This document shows positions 21,990 to 34,100 of a stretch of 64,000 nucleotides of DNA, piece after piece; positions within the stretch are counted from its first letter, which is position 1; every line of letters begins with the position of its first letter. Source of the DNA: Pogostemon cablin (Eukaryota; Streptophyta; Magnoliopsida; Lamiales; Lamiaceae); NCBI GenBank assembly GCA_023678885.1, contig CM042983.1:24348279-24412278 (forward strand), given 5' to 3'. The translations under genes were made by a program, and so were the position numbers. Below the pieces are notes generated by a model. That model did not search any database. It was not told the DNA's origin and saw nothing but the letters and a program-made list of their open reading frames with translations.

Positions 21990-22204
21990 TGTTAGAGTGA
22001 CTTGATTAAGTATTAAACAATACATTTCTCTATTAGCTTAAATTTTTAAATGTGGTGGTCATTTATTTAAATGGTATCAGAGCTCATGGTTAACAAAGGT
22101 TCAGGGTTCAAACTTAACCGCCACCCATTTATGAAAAAAAATTCCACATGCAAATTCCCCACTTGTATGTGAGGTACGTTGTGTTAGAGTGACTTGATTA
22201 AGTA
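21990..22204 (+). mobile_element. TRIM-like mini LTR element (3' truncated)
   Basis: It starts TGTTAGAGTGACTTGATTAAG, carries TGGTATCAGAGC at 22072-22083 where a primer site would sit after an LTR of about 80 bases, and ends with the first 23 bases of the same terminal repeat (22182-22204). No coding sequence. It splits the topoisomerase pseudogene after MAVAKKAPLATSNN. Confidence 0.65.
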
Positions 22205-22772
22205 GAAAACCATCGAACAGATGTATCAAAAAAAATCACAGCTCAAACACATCCTCCTCCTACCCGACACCTACATCGGATCCATTGAGAAACACACGCA
22301 AACACTGTGGGTCTACGATAACGAAAGAATGGTCCAAGAAGACAATCAGCTATGTTCCGGGCCTCTACAAGATCTTCGATGAAATCCTCGTCAATGCGGC
22401 GGATAACAAACAGAGGGGTCCCAAGATGGACTCTGTAAAGGTTACCATTGATGTCGAATCGAACTGCATTTGTGTGTATAACAATGATTCATCAGGAAGA
22501 AGGGATCTATGTGCCGGAATTGATATTTGGGCATTTGTTGACGAGTAGTAACTACGATGATAACGAGAGACAACGGGTGGAAGGAATGGATATTCTCAAC
22601 TGAATTTGTGATTGAGACTGCCGATGGAAAGAGGCAGAAAAAGTTGAAGCAGGTTTTTAGTAACAACATGGTGACAAGATCTGTGCCTGTCACTGCCAAA
22701 TGCAGAGCAAATAAGAATTGGCTAAATTTAGATGACTTGTTTGGAGGATGTTGCTGGATGCCTTGGGAAAAC

Positions 22773-24729
22773 TGTTGAAGATAACACCACCGACTTAAGA
22801 AAGTTTAGAAGCTTCTTGAATATTCAAGAATTAAGCCAAGGCATGATCTAAAATCGTAGATGGTTGACATAATGGAATGCTTCTAGAAGCATGAAGATTA
22901 ATCATGTTAGCTTGAAGTTGTGATAGAATTATCTAGAATTGTGGAGATAGTTGTAGGGTAGAAATCTCTAGCATATGAACATTAAGAAAATTAGAGAAAG
23001 ATCTAGAATAATGTGGATGGTGGAAAAAATCTAGAAAAAAGCATGTGATTAAATAATAGAATTATCTAGATTGAAAATAATGTAGAATCATCTAGAATAC
23101 TTGAGAATCCACCATTAGGTAGTATAAATAGGTGGATGGTGTAACATTTGTGATGAAGAACATGGGCACAACAAGAGTGGTGTGTCCTATCTCTTATAAG
23201 GGGGGCACAAACAAGAGTGATGTGTCCTATCTCTTATAAGATTTAGAGTGTCCAAGAGAGAGTTAGTGGATGTGCTTTAAGAGTGAGATTTGTGCGTGAG
23301 CACAAGAGAGGGTACATCCAAGAGTGTATGTCTTGAGTGTATTAGTATTGTAAAATATTTGTGTGAGCCCTTAATAATAGTATACTTTCCCAACCTATCG
23401 ATCCTAAAATAACCCAACAGTGGTATCAGAGCCACGGACGTTGGGAAAGTGCGAGTAGCGTACGAGGTACGTGAGGAGTCGGGCTCAAGTATCATCTCAA
23501 GTTCAAGAAGGATTATTGAGTGAGGCATCGTGCACAACAAGAGCTTGTGAAGCGAAGAGGCTTGCTTGGTTACGAGGAGGTAATCTAAGTTCAAGATAGC
23601 GGATCACCTACAAGTGGTAGGTTTGATGGAGAGGCTCAATAATCGGAACTACACCACGTGGAGGACCTGCATGGAGGCGTATCTGCAAGGTCATGATTTG
23701 TGGGAAGTAGTTGGTGGAGACGACGTTGAACAACCGGAAGAAGTCGGGGTCTTGAAGAAGTGGAAGATCAAAAGGCGTTGTTCGCACTCAAGACAACGAT
23801 CGACAAAGAGTTCTTGGAGTATATACGAGACGTGAGTACTCTGAAGAAGGCTTGGGACACTCTCAAGACGTTGTCCTCAAAGAAGACAACGCAAGAAGGC
23901 GACCAATCGAGTCAGCCGTGGTGTGCTCATTCAGGGGGAGCACGTAAGTGTGATGATCGGAACGATCAACCTCAAGGTCGAAGGAGATTCCAAGAGAAGT
24001 GCTACAAAGTGTGGAGATTATGACATACTCATATTCGAGAGCAGATGAACGTGATGCGAAGAAGGAAGTCGGTGTTGAGGGGGAGTGTTGAAGATAACAC
24101 CACCAACTTGAGAGAGTTTAGAAGCTTCTTGAATATTCAAGAATTAAGCCAAGGCATGATCTAAAATTGTAGATGGTTGACATAATGGAAAGCTTCTAGA
24201 AGCATGGAGATTAATCATGTTAGCTTGAAGTTGTGATAGAATTATCTAGAATGGTGGAGATAGTTGTAGAGTAGAAATCTCTAGCATATGAACATTAAGA
24301 AAATTAGAGAAAGATCTAGAATAATGTGGATGGTGGAAAAATCTAGAAAAAAGCATGTGATTAAATAATAGAATTATCTAGATTGAAAATAATGTAGAAT
24401 CATCTAGAATACTTGAGAATCCACCATTAGGTAGTATAAATAGGTGGATGGTATAACATTTGTGATGAAGAACATGGGCACAACAAGAGTGGTGTGTCCT
24501 ATCTCTTATAAGGGGGGCACAAACAAGAGTGGTGTGTCCTATCTCTTATAAGATTTAGAGTGTCCAAGAGAGAGTTAGTGGATGTGCTTTAAGAGTGAGA
24601 CTTGTGCGTGAGCACAAGAGATGGTACATCCAAGAGTGTGTGTCTTGAGTGTATTAGTATTGTAAAATATTTGTGTGAGTCCTTAATAATAGTATACTTT
24701 CCCAACCTATCGATCTTTTTAATCCAACA
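22773..24729 (+). mobile_element. 1.96-kb Copia mini element with gag remnant only
   Basis: LTRs at 22773-23419 and 24086-24729 (TGTTGAAG to CCAACA). Target duplication AAAAC at 22768-22772 and 24730-24734. Primer site TGGTATCAGAGC at 23421-23432, and purine tract GTTGAGGGGGAG just before 24086. The 666-base interior holds only part of gag. This is the structure known as a terminal-repeat element with gag (TR-GAG). The LTRs look closely similar, so it is fairly young. Confidence 0.92.
23605..24025 (+). pseudogene. Copia gag N-terminal part (UBN2/DUF4219 type), frame-shifted
   Basis: RLNNRNYTTWRTCMEAYLQG and DLWEVVGG give the Copia gag N-terminal block, followed in another frame by ALFALKTTIDKEFLEYIRDV and AWDTLKTLSSKK. 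A zinc-knuckle start (KCYKVW, apparently from KCYKC with a shift) is where the coding sequence stops. Protease, integrase and RT are absent, so the deletion joins the knuckle region to the purine tract. Confidence 0.75.
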
Positions 24730-25089
24730 AAAACTGTGAAGGTGGAATTGAATGGACGAATATTTCAATTTAAGTCGTTTTCCAATTATTGTGACCTCTA
24801 TATGAAATCTGCAGCGGATTCCATCTCAGAACCACTACCGAGATTTGAAGAGGAAGTACATGAAAGGTGGCAGATACGTGTGAGTCGAAGTGAAGGACAA
24901 TTTCAAACAGTCAGCTTTGTAAATGGAATTGCAACAGTCAAGGGTGGGACTCATCTTGTTAATTAGCGTCATAAAGAACAAGAACAAGAAGAACAAAAAG
25001 TTAGATCTTAAGACTCACACTGTGAAGAACCAAGGCACTTGCTGCTGCTGGACTTGCAGTTGTTGACCGAGATCACTATGGTGTGTTCC

Positions 25090-26342
25090 TGGTGTGCTGT
25101 CGCCGCCAAAAATAAGATTTGTAATTTTCAAACAAACCCACTAGAATGTAGTAGGGTAAGTAAGGATCGAACCCACAGGGAGTAATCGAACTTTAATTGA
25201 ATTTAATGTGCTTTCAAAAAGTAACCGGAGGGGGGATTGGATTGAATTCTAAATTACTAAACATAAAACATAAATAATTGAAATTGCAAAAAATATAAAA
25301 ATAAGATAAACATATAAAATAACAAACCTAGTCCAAGGATTTGATCCCCTCCCATATCCTAATTCACATGAATCAAATTCCTAAAATCTCAACTAGTTCA
25401 TAAACTCAAGTCCCTAGGCTAATGGTACGACCAAATTAACCCGAAATATCCTTACGTTTAATAACTTAGGGTACGACCTCTAGATTAAACTATTCCCGAG
25501 TGACCCTATGGATTCGAACTCGACAATGCATTAAGATTTAGATATTAGGACTACTAGGCTATGAAAACGGGGGTAGCGAATCATACAACCTAGATTTCGT
25601 GATTTCAAGAGGTACTTTCTCATTTTGCTACTCGGTTCACAATATTATAACAATTACGGATTATAATATGTAAAATAGCTATTGAATAATCAATCACATA
25701 TGAGAGGGGTAGTCTACACAAGCAATTGAAAAGTCAAGATTAACATCAAAGCCAATCACAAAATAAATTCATAAAATAAGTTGATAATATTATTGATAAG
25801 CAAACATGTAAATTAATCTAAGGAAGGTCCACAATCCTCGGACTAGTAAACGAATTACATGATAGAAATGAAATAAAATAAATTAAAAAAGCTAAATTGA
25901 TGTTCTTCATGAGTGGTGTTCTTCCCCCAGGCCAATCTGCCTTCTGCGTGAGATGCAGCCCGGATCGTGATAATATAATCCCCAAAATCATAAATTAAAT
26001 CATCTAATTAAATTCCTTGATCACCTTCCCTTTTTTTAGTTGTCCAAGTTCATTTTATCTTTTCTCCCTTTGGTAAGTTTCCTTTTTCTCTTCAAATCAA
26101 ATATCTCCTTATTATAGCTTGGTCAACTCTTTATTTCCAGCGGTAATAATAATTGTAGCAGTCAAACAAAATAAATTATTATGAATGTACAATTATCTCA
26201 ATTTTAGCCTGTTTCAATAAGAAATAAAATAATTAAGGTTCAACTATGAAAAATATATATAAGTCGTAATTACATTAAATAAACATAAAAATATATATGA
26301 ATTCATCTAAAATAATGATATAAAATTACGACTTATCAGTTA
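25090..26342 (-). mobile_element. Solo LTR or LTR-like insertion with GTTCC duplication
   Basis: Flanked by GTTCC (25085-25089 and 26343-26347). Removing it and one copy restores the topoisomerase reading GVFPLRG. The minus strand near the right end reads TGATAAGTCGTAATTT, and GGATCGAACCCACAGGGAG near 25150 is typical of Gypsy-type LTRs, so it probably reads on the minus strand. The ends are not a clean TG...CA pair, so the exact LTR limits are uncertain. No ORF. Confidence 0.7.
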
Positions 26343-26646
26343 GTTCCCTCTAAGAGGAAATTTTCTCAATGTACGGGAAGCAAGGCTAATGCAAAATGCT
26401 GAAATTCAGAACATCCAGCATGGAAAACAATACGATAACGCCAAGTCCCTACGATATGGACACTTGATGATAATGACTGATCAGGATCATGATGGGTCTC
26501 ATATAAAGGGTCTGTTAATAAATTTCATCCATTCGTTCCGGCCATCGTTGCTCAAAGTTCCCAGTTTACTCCTATTGTGAAGGCTACTCATAGAAATGGG
26601 AAACGAATATTGTCCTTCTATACGATGCCTCAGTATGAATCGTGGA

Positions 26647-26829
26647 AAGAAATGGTAATCCGTTGGTAATTAGCAATGGATTGAATTCCGTTGCTAAAAT
26701 AGATAATAATTCCATTGGCATTCCGTTACTAAAACAAAAATGTCATTTTTGTTGCTAATCCATTGATAATTAGCAACGATTGAATTTCGTTGATAAATTT
26801 GATTGCTAAAAAATATATTTTTTTGTAGT
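26647..26829. mobile_element. Remnant of a CACTA-type end
   Basis: Repeated subterminal words (CCGTTGCTAA, AATTAGCAACG) end with TTTTTTTGTAGTG, which is CACTACAAAAAAA read from the other side, the standard CACTA terminus. The opposite end was not found. It truncates the topoisomerase copy. Confidence 0.55.
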
Positions 26830-26959
26830 GATAAGATCAGTTGAAAATATTTTATCATTATTTCATTTTATTTGGGTTATCGCCCAACAACCGAAAATAA
26901 GGCCCAAATGAAATGACCCAAGTACTATACGAAGAGGTAACATATACAGTTTTTTTATA

Positions 26960-27922
26960 GGGACGGCTATTCGCTATTCGCACCCCGAATTTGCTAAACA
27001 TACCTCATTATTAAAATATTTTTAATGAGAAAGACATATATAACCTTATTAAAACTATATAAATAAAATTACAACATGTTCGCTCACTCCAATCGACTGT
27101 TACGTTCTGTATGCTCGCTCTGACCATAATTATGCAATTACACCTGGACTCTGGCTTGTTTTTACCTCCGTTTGGACCAAGACCAATCCTGGTTCTCCGG
27201 TTCCTTCGGTGGTGGAAGGTTCAAGACAGATAGTCCTCCTTTGTATCCTCTGTATCCATGTCGACTCAAAAAGCTTCAATGTCGAAACCCTTCTTCTTTT
27301 TTTTTTTTTTTTCAGAATTCACTGAAATCAGAGGTACAATTTCAGCCATTCTCACTCCTTTTAAACTTGCCTATATATCTATATAAGCTTAAAAACGTGA
27401 TGAAAGGCACAATTTTTCATTGGAAACATAATCCTAATAACTCCTAAATAAAGGCATATTATATAAAAAAAACGTGGAATCAATGGAACTTTTACTTGAA
27501 TGACAACAAAACTCATTTCTGCGCGTTCTTGTTTTTCAATTAATCACACAGGAAAATGAATTTCGCAAATAATTAGCTCAAAATTCACGTCACAGATTCA
27601 ATTAATTAAGAGATCCCACAATATTAAAACCTAAACTAAAAGGCAATAAATATTCTGAGAACAAGAGTTGTTTGGTAATAATTACTACATACCTTTGAGA
27701 TTAATTGATGGGAGGGTATTACCATGGAATTAGTATCGAGAGTTGAGGAATCGTCAGACGAGGAGAAATCAAATTTGATTGGAATGAGAGTAAAGTGTAT
27801 TGTTCGGTAAGAGTGATCGAACGTTCTGTAATCTTAATTAGAATATATAATTTTTATAAGGTTATCTATGTCTTTTTAATTAAAGATATTTGGGGTATGT
27901 TTAGCAAATTCTGGCTGCCCCC
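26960..27922. mobile_element. Non-autonomous Mutator-like element
   Basis: About 90-base imperfect terminal inverted repeats share GAATTTGCTAAACATACC and AAAGACAT, with outer ends GGGACGGCTA and GGGGGCAGCC. Flanks TTTTTTATA (26951-26959) and TTTCTTATA (27923-27931) fit a 9-bp Mutator duplication with one change. The interior (about 27070-27800) contains a 91-codon frame I do not recognise. It may be captured host DNA (Pack-MULE type). Confidence 0.75.
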
Positions 27923-27931
27923 TTTCTTATA

Positions 27932-28660
27932 ATTCTATACAGGTGGGTACAGTCTCTGGAGAAACGGATTCTGCAATACATATACATTTACTATAATACT
28001 TAAATTTGTTTTTTTAATATTTATTTTTAAAATAAGATGTAAATGTTAGATTTAATATATTATTATTAGTGATTTAAAAAAACTGTACAAATACTCAATA
28101 TAGTTAATCAAATAAAATAAATATCATACCATTAATATAATACTTATTATATTATATAGTTAAAAAAAATAAATTTATAAGATAAGAATTTATGCTTTTA
28201 TAAAATAAAATTAAATAATTAATAACATTTTGAAATCTAAAGCAAAAGATGAAGAATAAAATTATTAGATATAGTATTATTTTCGCAAGAAAATATTATT
28301 TTAAAGTATAATGTAATTATTATATTTTATTATTGAGTTTTAATAGAATATAAAATTTTATTTTAAGGTATATTTGTATTGGGTTTTCGATTCAATACGA
28401 TTTAGTATGGATTTCAGTATGATTTATCAGATGATATCTAAATCCATACCTAAGATATTTCGGTTTAGTTTGATTCAATAAGAATAGTCCAACGAATTTT
28501 TTCGGTTTAGTTTCAATACGGATTCGATAATATCCATTTACCATGCACAACCGGTGGCTGAATGTGTAATGTTGTTGTAATATGCATAAAAAATGAGTAA
28601 TTTAGATAATTTAATTAAAAAAATATATATAAAGTTGTTGGATAGGTGTAAAAAGTGGGT
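27932..28660. other. AT-rich spacer, no gene seen
   Basis: Contains repeated CGGTTTAGTTT-type words around 28450-28530, probably from a decayed MITE. Confidence 0.4.
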
Positions 28661-28670
28661 ATTATTGAGA

Positions 28671-28776
28671 GGGAAAATTACACTTTTGGTCCCGTAAGAA
28701 TTGCCCGATGCAAAAAATATCCCAAAATTGGCAGATTTAGTCTCATAGGAATTTTTCATCAAAATTTGTTAATAGT
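28671..28776. mobile_element. Mutator-type MITE, left part (continues at 42187)
   Basis: Starts GGGAAAATTACACTTTTGG after ATTATTGAGA (28661-28670). The other end at 42527 is the inverted match, followed by the same ATTATTGAGA. The Tat-like element is inserted inside it. Same family as 57164-57499. Confidence 0.85.
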
Positions 28777-29660
28777 TGTAAGCAATTAAAATTCACGGTC
28801 CAATCAAATGGCGACACGTGGATTTTATTGATTAAATATCAATTTTAATTTATTATATTTTATTTTGGGGATTTAATAAATTAATTCCTAAAATAGAATA
28901 ATAAATAATTGATAATTAATTTAATACCCAACAAATTGAGTAGGGTTTAAATTAAGTAAAACTTGACCCCTAAGTTAAGAAAAGCATGGAAGGTTCCAGA
29001 ATCAGGTCAAATTAAGTAATGACCAATCAAGCTGTGATATATTTGGAGCGGCCCAAGCCCGCAGTACCAGGCCAAATCTGTCATGGACCAATCAGATTGC
29101 AAGTTATTTATGGGGCATGCTCATTCCTTCACCTATATAAGGAGTCCTCCTCCATTCATCACACACACTCAAATACTTGAAGACATAAACGCTCTGAAGA
29201 GATCAAGAACACGAGCAGCACTCCCTTGAGATCTTCAAGCATCTTCAAGCCAAGAACGACAAGCGATTCGGGATTAAGGTGCGGAGCCCCCCAAATCAAG
29301 CGTTCTTCATATACTGAGTTCTTCGGTGTTCTTCGCGCCAAGAACAACATACGACCCGGGATTAATGTGCTAAGCCCCCCAGATCGAGTGTTCTTCGGAT
29401 TGAGTACGTTTAATCCAAACAAAGGCTCGACGCCTCTGGATTAACGTTATAAAATCCAAATCCGAGTTCGGACAAGCTTCAACTGAAGATCCGACTCAAT
29501 ACACAAGTCAACAAGTCAAAGTCAAAGCCAAATTGGTTCGAGAGAAGAATCAGAGGATTGATAGAGAGTGTTTCCTAAATTATCAAGTTCAATCCGTCTG
29601 GATTATTATTGTAATTCTCCTGTATTTATTTCATTATAAATACAAAAATTCGTTGTTACA
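28777..29660 (+). repeat. 5' LTR of the Tat-like element
   Basis: CACCTATATAAGGAG at about 29130 is a good TATA box. An internal duplication follows, with two copies of CGGGATTAAGGTGC / CGGGATTAATGTGC plus AGCCCCCCA, about 85 bases apart. Confidence 0.92.
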
Positions 29661-29665
29661 AATTT

Positions 29666-29683
29666 TGGCACGCCCAGTGGGAC
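29666..29683 (+). other. Primer-binding site of the Tat-like element
   Basis: TGGCACGCCCAGTGGGAC, five bases after the 5' LTR end, a form seen in several plant Gypsy elements. I do not assign the tRNA. Confidence 0.75.
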
Positions 29684-29729
29684 AGTCTCTACCTCTCATC
29701 TCTTCTCTCTACAAGCTCGAAAGTACGAT

Positions 29730-31151
29730 ATGACTCCTGTTAGGATTGCTGTAGGTAGGACTGCTGCTTCTAAGCTCTCAGAGGTATTGACTGAATATGT
29801 TGCTGTTGTTACAAGGAGCATGTCAGAAAAAGCTCGTTCGGAAGCCTCATCTGGATCCAACCCTTCGGTTGAGGAGGCTTCAAGAAAACAACTACCTATG
29901 AAAGATGATAGTGATGAAGATTCTGCATCTTCAAACTCTTCATCTGACTCCGTTGCAGCTCCAGTAATGATGGCAGGCGCCACGACTGTTGAGGAATAAT
30001 TAGCAAACATGATGAAAGCTATCGAGGGGCTCACGAAACACATAGAAGCTCAAGACACAAAGATCTCCCAATTGATGAAAAGAGACATCGCGGAGACTAG
30101 CCATGCAAACGGAAAAGGAGTCATGGACGATAGTGAAGTAGAAGAGGTCACAAGGCGCCAGACTATTGAAAAGGAGCAAACTCAAGGAACGTTGCCACTT
30201 TCAGCTGATGGAATGCTCCAAGTAGATCAACTCAAGGATATTATACTTGGAACAATAAAAGAGAGGTTTGAGGAGAATTTCAAGCCTACTGTTACTTATG
30301 TCAAGCCATACACGAAAAGAGTGGACAACTTGAAGTTGCCAGTTGGCTATCAGCCTCCCAAGTTCCAACAATTTGATGGCAAGGGAAACCCGAGGCAGCA
30401 TATAGCACACTTTATTGAGACTTGCCATGACGCTGGTACTTATGGGGACCACATGATAAGGCAGTTCGTTCGCTCTCTCAAAGGAAATGCATTTGATTGG
30501 TATATCGACTTGCAAGCTGAATCCATTGATAGTTGGGCACAAATGGAACATGAGTTCCTTAATCGTTTCTACAGCACGAGGAGAACTGTTAGCATGACTG
30601 AGTTAACTAATACCCGCCAATTGAAGGAAGAACCTGTGATTGATTATATCAATCGATGGAGAAATTTGAGTTTAAATTGCAAGGATCGATTATCCGGAGA
30701 GTCTGCTATTGAGATGTGTATCCAAGGGATGGAATGGAATATCCTTTATATACTCAAAGGAATTCAACCTAAGACTTTCGAAGAGTTGGCTACTAGGGCC
30801 CATGACATGGAATTAAGTATGGCTGCTAGTGGAATCAAACATTCACCGATGTCGGACTCCTACAAGTCTAAAGATAAACAAGATTTCAAAAGGGGGGGCA
30901 AGTCCTATGTTAAAAGTTCCAACAAAGAGTCAATGGCCACAAATATTATGACGGTCAAGGTTCGAAAGAATGAAAATGATAAGAAAGACAAAGGGAAGCA
31001 AGTTGCCCAAGAGTGAGGGCAAAGAAGGTTAACTCTGAAGGAGATGCAAGAAAAAGAGTATCCATTTCTGAACTCAGATCTTTCTGGCATATTTGATGAT
31101 CTGATGAAAAATAAGCTCCTTGACCTTCTTGAGATGAAACGTCCAGAATAA
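29730..31151 (+). pseudogene. Tat-like gag, with in-frame stops
   Basis: Begins MTPVRIAVGRTAASKL at 29730 with a Ser-rich acidic segment. TAA at 29998 is followed in the same frame by the main part from 30009. The Retrotrans_gag core is clear (KFQQFDGKGNPRQHIAHFIE, FVRSLKGNAFDWYIDL, MEHEFLNRFYSTRRTVSM). A basic tail (KSKDKQDFKRGGKSYVKSSN) precedes TGA at 31014-31016, and the frame resumes to TAA at 31149-31151 and then to pol. The three stops can each be explained by one C-to-T or similar transition, for example CAA to TAA. No frame shift was noticed in between. Confidence 0.85.
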
Positions 31152-31193
31152 GTCGGCCGAACTAATGACCCAAAATACTGCAAGTATCATAGG

Positions 31194-34100
31194 TTGGTGA
31201 GTCATCCAATTCATGATTGTTTCGTTCTTAAGGAAAAGATCATGCAACTGGTTAAGGAAGGAAAAATCGTGTTAGAAGATGAGGCGGGCACAAACTTCAC
31301 TTCTGTAAAAGAAAGTCATAATGAAGGCTCATGTCATGTCGTGAATGAGGACAATGAAAGCGAACAACATGAAACTAAGGGTAAAGCTTACTCCATGAAG
31401 GTTACCTTCACGGATGAAGATATGTTGTTGGGTATGCAATCTCATAATCGACCTCTATTTGTGACTGGTTACACTAAAGGGATGCGAGTGAATCGCATAC
31501 TTGTTGATGGAGGATCGGCAGTGAATATTTTATCCTTGAGAATGTTGAAGAAGATAGAAATACCAATGGATGAACTCAACCATAGCCGATTGATGATCCA
31601 AGGGTTCAACCATGAGGGACAAAGGACTCTGGGCACAATAGTTCTTGATTTGCTAATTGATGAGATGAAATCCACAGTCCTTTTCCATGTTATTGATGCA
31701 AAAACTTCCTACAACATGCTTTTGGGGCGTCCATGGCTACATGAGAATGGCGTGATTCCTTCTACATTACACCAGTGCTTCAAATATAGTGAAGGTGACA
31801 ACGTGAAAAGAGTATTCGGTGACGACAAACCGTTTACTGAAGCTGAAGCTTACTTTGCAGATGCTAAATATTTCTTCAAGAGTACAAAGGAAGTAAAGCG
31901 TGAAGAAGCCCCAGTACAAGATAATGGGGGCAATAAACAAATAAAGGATGAGGAAGGTAGTACATCATCTGCCACTCTCAAGGAGAACAAAGGCAAAGGG
32001 CTTGAGACCTCGGAAGAGTTGACATTGCCTCTAACAAAAATTGATGCTAGTAAACTTTCTTCTCCACCACTCAAAGGATTCACACGTCCTATTGAAGGAC
32101 CAAAGACCGAACACGGTGAAGTGTTTGAAGCCAAAATAATCAAGTCATATAGTCCACAAGCTTATAAACTCCTTATGAAGGCTGGTTATGAACCAAGGGA
32201 AAGAAACTTGGCGATCAAGGTGTGTCAAGAAATTGTCAACCCACCAGGACATGGGCTCAATGTTACTCAGGAAATGTTGAAAAATGGTGGTCACACTATC
32301 AGGAAGGCTAAGCCAGGTTTGGGATATGTCCCTCAAAAGCCAGTCTGTATTGCAATTAGAAGAGCAAGTACAAATTATATCACCGAGGGAGAAGCTCTAT
32401 CCACGGAGGATATGTTTGATGCAAGTAGTAGAGAAGTCAAGAGAATATCTGTTTTTGAAAGGCTTGGGAGTGTCTTCGAAAGGCTGGGACCCTGTAAAGG
32501 GAAGTGTAGGAGGCAAAATCATATCAAGTCCCTTAACCTCCGAAAACTTAGGAGTCAAAATCCTTTTCGCATCAAGCGGCGGAATATCTTGACTGTCTCA
32601 AGTGGAAGAGTGTTGAAGGATAAAGTGCAAAGAATCATCTTTACTAAGGATGATAGTAATGATGATAGAGAAAGTGTAGCTTCCACCAATCATATTACTG
32701 CTATGGAAGATTCTCAAATGGAGGAAGTAGATGCTGAAGATGCCCCTCCACAATTTGAAGAAGGAGTGAAAGCCACTGTTGATGAGTTGAAAGAAATTAA
32801 TTTAGGTGATGAAAATGACCCACTTCCTACCTACATAAGTGCTCTGCTAGATGTTGAGGAAGAAACAAAGTATGTCAGCCTTTTGCGAGAATTCAGAGAT
32901 GTCTTTGCATGGTCGCATAAGGAAATGCCAGGCTTAGATCCGGAAATCGCAGTGCACCACTTGTCCATTAAAAAGGGAACTCGACCAGTTAAACAAATAC
33001 AGCGTCGATTTCAACCAGAGTTGATTCCTTTGATTGAGGACGAGATTAATAAGCTTCTTGAAACAGGCAAGATCCGAGAAGTCAAATATCCTATATGGAT
33101 TTCCAATATCGTGCCGGTAAGAAAGAAAAATGGGCAACTCAGAGTATGTGTTGATTTCCGAGATTTGAATGTGGCATGTCCGAAAGATGACTTTCCATTA
33201 CCAATTACTGAACTCATGATTGATGCAACAATGGGGCATGAGGTCCTTTCATTTATAGATGGGTCATCTGGCTACAATCAAATTGGTTTGGCTCCTGAGG
33301 ACCAAGAGAAGACAACCTTTCGTACTCCGAAAGGGATATATTGCTATAATATTATGCTATTTGGCTTAAAGAATGCTGGTGCCACTTATCAGCGAGCCAT
33401 GCAAAAGATATTTGATGACATGCTTCATAAGATTGTCGAATACTATGTTGATGATATTGTGGTGAAATCAAAGGAAAAGAAAGATCATTTTCGTGATCTA
33501 AGGCGAGTGTTTGAACGATTAAGAGAGCATCAACTCAAGATGAATCCACTCAAGTGTGCATTTGGAGTTTCATCCGGGAAATTTCTTGGATTTATTGTTC
33601 GTCGTCGAGGGATTGAGATTGAGAAAGCAAAGATTGACGCAATCATGAAAATGCATGTGCCTCGGAACATACATGAACTCAAAAGTCTGCAAGGAAAGTT
33701 GGCATACTTAAGGAGATTCATATCAAACTTAGCTGGCCGATGCCAACCATTTATTCATCTCATGAAGAAAGACATCATATTCGAATGGGATGAAGCTTGC
33801 AATAATGCTTTCAACAGCATTAAAGAATACTTGATGAAGGCACCAGTGTTGAGTGCTCCAATACCAGGACGTCCATTAGTCCTTTATCTAGCTGCTCAAG
33901 AGCGTTCTGTGGGAGCTTTACTTGCACAAGAAAATGATGATGGTAAAGAAAGAGCTCTATATTATCTAAGTAGAACCATGACTCCAAACGAGTTGAAGTA
34001 TTCACCCATTGAGAAGATCTGCTTATCACTTATTTTCGTAATTCAGAAGTTGAAACATTATTTTAAAGCTCACACAGTTCGGCTAGTTTCGAAAGCCAAC

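Larger units (their letters stand above)
21945..26646 (+). pseudogene. TOP2: DNA topoisomerase II copy, decayed and split by three insertions
   Basis: Topoisomerase II is an ATP-dependent enzyme that passes one duplex through another. Pieces in order: a start MAVAKKAPLATSNN at 21945; the ATPase domain from 22205 (KSQLKHILLLPDTYIGSIE, KIFDEILVNAADNKQR, IFSTEFVIETADGKR) to 22772; VKVELNG and RSEGQFQTVSFVNGIATVKG from 24735; then HYGVF before 25085, continuing after 26347 with the TOPRIM block (NAEIQNIQHGKQYDN, LMIMTDQDHDGSHIKGLLIN, YESWKE). There are many frame shifts and stops, and the segment between the transducer domain and TOPRIM (roughly 250 residues) is missing, as is everything after 26646. 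No introns appear within the aligned stretches, which suggests a retrocopied mRNA, since plant TOP2 genes are intron-rich. It cannot make an enzyme. Confidence 0.9.

Noticed and set aside
29159..29444. 72-87 codon frames in the Tat-like LTR (also at 41680-41965)
   Set aside because: They occur on both strands of both LTRs in the transcribed leader with an internal duplication. No protein feature.
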